This document shows, piece by piece, positions 6,184 to 8,728 of a DNA stretch of 8,728 nucleotides. Position numbers and translations under genes: made by a program. Under the pieces are notes generated by a model that was not told the origin of the DNA, did not search any database, and saw nothing but the letters and a program-made list of their open reading frames with translations. Within the stretch, counting starts at the first letter, position 1, and each line of letters opens with the position of its first letter. Source of the stretch: RGIG9115 sp045644665 (GTDB lineage Bacteria > Bacillota > Clostridia > UBA1381); NCBI GenBank assembly GCA_045644665.1, contig JAZRHH010000003.1:1-8728 (forward strand). Reading direction: 5' to 3'.

Positions 6184-6987
6184 ATGTATAGAATAATAGA
6201 TGCCCACTGTCATATATATCCGGACAAGATTGCAGAAAAGGCGGCAGCTGCAACAGATAAGTTTTATGACGGTCTTGGTGCTGCCTGTGACGGAAAAGTT
6301 TCTACGCTTATAAACGAAGGGGGAAAAGTAGGGATAGAACACTTTATTGTTCAGTCTGTTGCCACGACGCCAAAACAGGTATCTTCCATAAACAATTATG
6401 TAGCGCAGCAGGTTCTGGAAAATCCGGAGAGGTTTACAGGGCTTGGTACGCTGCATCCTGAAAGTGAAAACCTGGAGGCTGATGTGCAGGAGGTTATAAG
6501 CCTGGGACTTAAAGGAATTAAGCTCCACCCTGATATTCAAAAATTTAAGGTGGACGATTACAGATGTCTTAAAATATATGAGCTTTGTGAAAAGCATAAT
6601 CTTCCTATTCTCATGCATACGGGTGACTATAGATATGACTATTCAAACCCAAACAGGCTTGTACCTATTCTTGAAATCTATGATAAGCTTATTATTATCG
6701 GCGCTCACTTTGGCGGCTGGTCAATGTGGAAGGAAGCGGCAAAAGAGCTTAAGAAGTTTAAAAACTTGTATGTAGATTCATCTTCGTCTCTTTACGGACT
6801 TACAAAGAGTGAGGCAAGAGAGCTTATAGATTTATATACAGATGACAGAGTGCTCTTTGGTACGGATTATCCTATGTGGTCTCCGGAGGATGAAATGAAG
6901 AGATATAAGGCTTTAAGATTATCAAAAAAACAAAATGAAAAGATACTGTTCCATAATGCAAACAAGTTGTTTGATATAGGACTTTAA
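6184..6987 (+). CDS. Metal-dependent amidohydrolase (Amidohydro_2/TIM-barrel family)
   Basis: Cytoplasmic TIM-barrel hydrolase or decarboxylase of the amidohydrolase superfamily, 267 residues, full length for the compact Amidohydro_2 (PF04909-like) group. Metal and catalytic positions are all visible on the expected strands: DAHCHIY with His8 and His10, GIKLHPD with His115, LMHTGD with His145, GAHFGG with His175 and FGTDYPM with Asp228. In the family the HxH pair, the middle His and the late Asp bind a divalent metal, commonly zinc. No signal peptide is seen. AGAAGGTG (6171-6178) precedes the ATG at 6184. It has its own promoter and terminator and no metabolic partner nearby, so the substrate is unknown. 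Characterised relatives include ACMSD-type decarboxylases and assorted lactone or amide hydrolases; the sequence does not choose between them. Confidence 0.9.
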   Translation: MYRIIDAHCHIYPDKIAEKAAAATDKFYDGLGAACDGKVSTLINEGGKVGIEHFIVQSVATTPKQVSSINNYVAQQVLENPERFTGLGTLHPESENLEADVQEVISLGLKGIKLHPDIQKFKVDDYRCLKIYELCEKHNLPILMHTGDYRYDYSNPNRLVPILEIYDKLIIIGAHFGGWSMWKEAAKELKKFKNLYVDSSSSLYGLTKSEARELIDLYTDDRVLFGTDYPMWSPEDEMKRYKALRLSKKQNEKILFHNANKLFDIGL

Positions 6988-6994
6988 ATTACAG

Positions 6995-7021
6995 AAAAAC
7001 CTCAAATTTATGAGGTTTTTT
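6995..7021 (+). terminator. Rho-independent terminator of the amidohydrolase gene
   Basis: A perfect 10-bp stem (6995-7004 with 7011-7020), 6-nt loop and a T-run 7016-7021 that continues weakly to 7028. It starts 7 nt after the stop codon. The A-rich 5' arm makes it potentially bidirectional. Confidence 0.92.
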
Positions 7022-7047
7022 GTTTTTTGATATTTACTATTTAAATG

Positions 7048-7076
7048 TTGACAAATTGCATAGCAAATGCTATAAT
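7048..7076 (+). promoter_or_regulatory. Perfect-consensus promoter of the glycan operon
   Basis: TTGACA (7048-7053), 17-bp spacer, TGC extension and TATAAT (7071-7076): both hexamers, spacing and extended -10 are ideal, predicting strong transcription starting near 7083. GGAG (7104-7107) seven bases before the ATG at 7115 is the ribosome binding site. The leader is about 32 nt. Confidence 0.9.
7061..7072. promoter_or_regulatory. Possible operator: TAGCA-N2-TGCTA palindrome over the -10
   Basis: A perfect 5-bp-arm inverted repeat (7061-7065 with 7068-7072) covers the end of the spacer and the first two bases of the -10 box. A second perfect 10-bp palindrome, TATACGTATA, lies at 7079-7088 across the predicted start site. 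Either would be well placed for a repressor, but both are short. Part of the first is imposed by the promoter itself, so this is only a candidate. Confidence 0.25.
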
Positions 7077-7114
7077 AATATACGTATAATTATGTATTTT
7101 AATGGAGAATTGCT

Positions 7115-8236
7115 ATGGACGATAAAATTTGGTTATCCTCTCCCACAATGCATGGGGAAGAGCAGATTTTTGTAAAAGAAGCTTTTGATACCAACTGGGT
7201 AGCACCACTTGGAAAAAATGTTACAGAGTTTGAAAATGAAATATCAAGATACATAGGCTGCAAGGCAGCAGCTGCCATGACGGCAGGCACTCATGCTCTC
7301 CATATGGCATTTAAGCTTGCAGGAGTAGGCGAGGGGGATATTGTCCTTTGCTCTGACCTTACGTTTGCGGCAACTGTTAACCCTGTTTCATATGAAAAAG
7401 GCACACAGGTGTTTATTGATTCGGAGCGCGAAACATGGAATATGGACCCTGTAGCTCTTGAAAAAGCACTTGAAAAATACAAGGGCAAGGTAAAAGCTGT
7501 TGTAGTTGCAAATCTTTACGGAACACCTGCAAAGCTTGATGAAATATGTGAGCTTTGTGACAGATACGGCGTTGTTTTAATTGAGGACGCGGCAGAATCT
7601 TTGTCAGCTACATATAAAGGCAGGCAAACAGGTACATTTGGAAAATATAACGCAATAAGCTTTAACGGAAATAAAATAATAACAACATCTGGTGGGGGTA
7701 TGTTCCTTTCTGATGATGAAGAAGCAGTCCAAAAGGTAAGATTCTATTCTACCCAGGCACGTGACCCTGCGCCTTGGTATCAGCATAGCGAAATTGGTAA
7801 TAACTACCGTATGAGCAATATTGTTGCAGGTATCGGCAGAGGTCAGCTTTTGCACCTTGATGAGCACAAAAAATTAAAATCAGAAATTTATAAAAGATAT
7901 AAAGAGGCGTTTGAGGATTTGCCTGTAGAAATGAATCCGTATCTTCCATATACAGAGCCTAACTTCTGGCTTAGCTGCTTTACTATAAATACAGAAGCAA
8001 TGGACAAGGTAAATCCGGAAAAAATCCGTATTGCACTTGAAAAAGAAAATATAGAAGCAAGACCAATCTGGAAGCCAATGCATATGCAGCCTGTTTTTGA
8101 AGGCTATGACTTCATAACAAATGGTGATGACGTAGGTGCTGATATATTCGAAAGAGGACTATGTCTCCCGTCAGATATAAAAATGACGCCGGAGCAGCAG
8201 GAAAGAGTAATTGAAATAATTAAGGGGTTATTTTGA
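7115..8236 (+). CDS. pglE: DegT/DnrJ/EryC1/StrS sugar aminotransferase (PglE/EpsN type)
   Basis: PLP-dependent enzyme expected to aminate a UDP-4-keto-6-deoxy-N-acetylglucosamine at C4 using glutamate, the step before N-acetylation to UDP-N,N'-diacetylbacillosamine. The 373 residues are full length for fold-type I sugar aminotransferases. Visible: TAGTHALH (56-63, PLP phosphate binding), LIEDAAESL (155-163) with Asp158 contacting the pyridine nitrogen, and SFNGNKIITTSGGGM (182-196) with Lys187 as the Schiff-base lysine. The SFNGNK-ITTSGGGM form is typical of PglE and EpsN rather than of the ArnB or DesI branches. The stop TGA at 8234-8236 shares its last base with the ATG of the following PglC-like gene, so the two are probably translationally coupled. 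That neighbour strongly supports a bacillosamine-like product. The exact sugar is inferred; the 4,6-dehydratase and acetyltransferase are not within the window. Confidence 0.92.
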   Translation: MDDKIWLSSPTMHGEEQIFVKEAFDTNWVAPLGKNVTEFENEISRYIGCKAAAAMTAGTHALHMAFKLAGVGEGDIVLCSDLTFAATVNPVSYEKGTQVFIDSERETWNMDPVALEKALEKYKGKVKAVVVANLYGTPAKLDEICELCDRYGVVLIEDAAESLSATYKGRQTGTFGKYNAISFNGNKIITTSGGGMFLSDDEEAVQKVRFYSTQARDPAPWYQHSEIGNNYRMSNIVAGIGRGQLLHLDEHKKLKSEIYKRYKEAFEDLPVEMNPYLPYTEPNFWLSCFTINTEAMDKVNPEKIRIALEKENIEARPIWKPMHMQPVFEGYDFITNGDDVGADIFERGLCLPSDIKMTPEQQERVIEIIKGLF

Positions 8237-8728
8237 TGTATAAAAAGTACATAAAACGTGTTGTTGATATAATTTGTGCTCTTGCGGCAATAATTGTTTT
8301 TTGTTGGTTATATGTAATAGTGGCTGTGCTTGTAAAGGTAAAGCTTGGTAGCCCTGTGCTTTTTAACCAGGAAAGACCGGGTAAGGACGAGAAAATATTT
8401 AAGCTTTATAAATTCCGCACAATGACAGATAAAAGGGACGAAAACGGAAATTTACTTCCGGATAGTGAAAGACTTACAAAGTTTGGGAAACTGCTTCGCA
8501 GTACAAGTCTTGACGAGCTTCCCGAAGCCTTTAATATTTTAAAGGGGGATATGAGCGTTGTTGGTCCAAGACCGCTGCTGGTTGAATATTTGCCATATTA
8601 CACAGAGGAAGAAAGACACCGGCATGATGTCAGGCCCGGACTCACAGGGCTTGCACAAATAAATGGTAGAAATACCATTACATGGGAAGAAAAGTTTGCG
8701 TATGACCTTGAATATGTACATAATATTT
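8236..8728 (+). CDS. pglC: PglC-like polyprenyl-phosphate sugar phosphotransferase, 5' part (cut by window end)
   Basis: Small monotopic phosphoglycosyl transferase predicted to move a phospho-sugar (likely a diacetylbacillosamine type) from its UDP carrier to undecaprenyl phosphate at the inner membrane face, starting glycan assembly. The ATG overlaps the previous stop by one base; AGGGG at 8223-8227 lies inside the upstream gene. 164 complete codons are visible with no stop before the edge, out of about 200 in PglC. Seen in order: a basic N-terminus, one hydrophobic segment about 9-36, QERPGKDEKIFKLYKFRTM (45-63), SLDELP with the catalytic Asp93-Glu94 dyad at the same numbering as Campylobacter PglC, KGDMSVVGPRPLLVEYLP (103-120), and VRPGLTGLAQINGRN. 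The whole stretch aligns without gaps to PglC as I remember it. Odd point: the Ser-Pro at 23-24 that breaks the re-entrant helix in PglC is Cys-Trp here. Missing: the C-terminal tail, which could carry a fused domain. Confidence 0.93.
   Translation, partial: MYKKYIKRVVDIICALAAIIVFCWLYVIVAVLVKVKLGSPVLFNQERPGKDEKIFKLYKFRTMTDKRDENGNLLPDSERLTKFGKLLRSTSLDELPEAFNILKGDMSVVGPRPLLVEYLPYYTEEERHRHDVRPGLTGLAQINGRNTITWEEKFAYDLEYVHNI

Noticed and set aside
6181..6618. Minus-strand open frame of 145 codons
   Set aside because: It lies entirely antisense to the amidohydrolase, whose full metal site, promoter and ribosome binding site are on the plus strand. No start signal or domain is seen on the minus strand.
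1..8728. Mobile elements, prophage, defence islands, tRNA or rRNA genes
   Set aside because: No transposase, integrase, flanking repeats, attachment site, cloverleaf or rRNA-like sequence was seen on either strand. Gene content is ordinary chromosomal metabolism and envelope functions.

Overview
The window looks like chromosomal DNA from a low-GC Gram-positive anaerobe, most likely a member of Clostridia. The reasons are AT-rich intergenic DNA, strong AGGAGG-type ribosome binding sites, textbook vegetative promoters, a pyruvate phosphate dikinase of the clostridial type, and a SleB-type hydrolase fused to a copper-amine-oxidase-like N-terminal domain, an architecture familiar from spore-forming Firmicutes. 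No mobile element, CRISPR array, rRNA or tRNA is visible. All the large genes are intact, except for the two cut by the window edges.

Layout. Positions 1-1430 (+) hold the C-terminal part of pyruvate phosphate dikinase, closed by a strong terminator. It faces a convergent minus-strand gene with its own terminator. Positions 1557-3865 (-) hold two exported cell-wall enzymes, each with its own promoter: an SH3-SH3-coiled coil-NlpC/P60 peptidase and a SleB-type hydrolase. The 242 bp between them contain a perfect -35/-10 promoter, a direct repeat matching the WalR (YycF) box consensus, and a 15-bp inverted repeat. The divergent 273-bp region at 3866-4138 carries back-to-back promoters. Positions 4139-6080 (+) are a two-gene purine salvage operon: an NCS2 nucleobase permease and a phosphoribosyltransferase that would trap the imported base as a nucleotide. 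Positions 6184-6987 (+) are a single-gene unit for a metal-dependent amidohydrolase of unknown substrate. From 7115 to the right edge (+) there is the start of a glycan operon: a PglE/EpsN-type sugar aminotransferase whose stop codon overlaps the start of a PglC-type phosphoglycosyl transferase that runs off the window. This pair suggests synthesis and membrane loading of a bacillosamine-like amino sugar.

I found no convincing wholly new system. The observations most worth a second look are the replacement of the usual Ser-Pro helix break in the phosphoglycosyl transferase by Cys-Trp, the WalR-box match in front of the NlpC/P60 peptidase, the possible short plus-strand transcript between the two wall-hydrolase genes, and the unexplained structured-looking leader of the purine permease.
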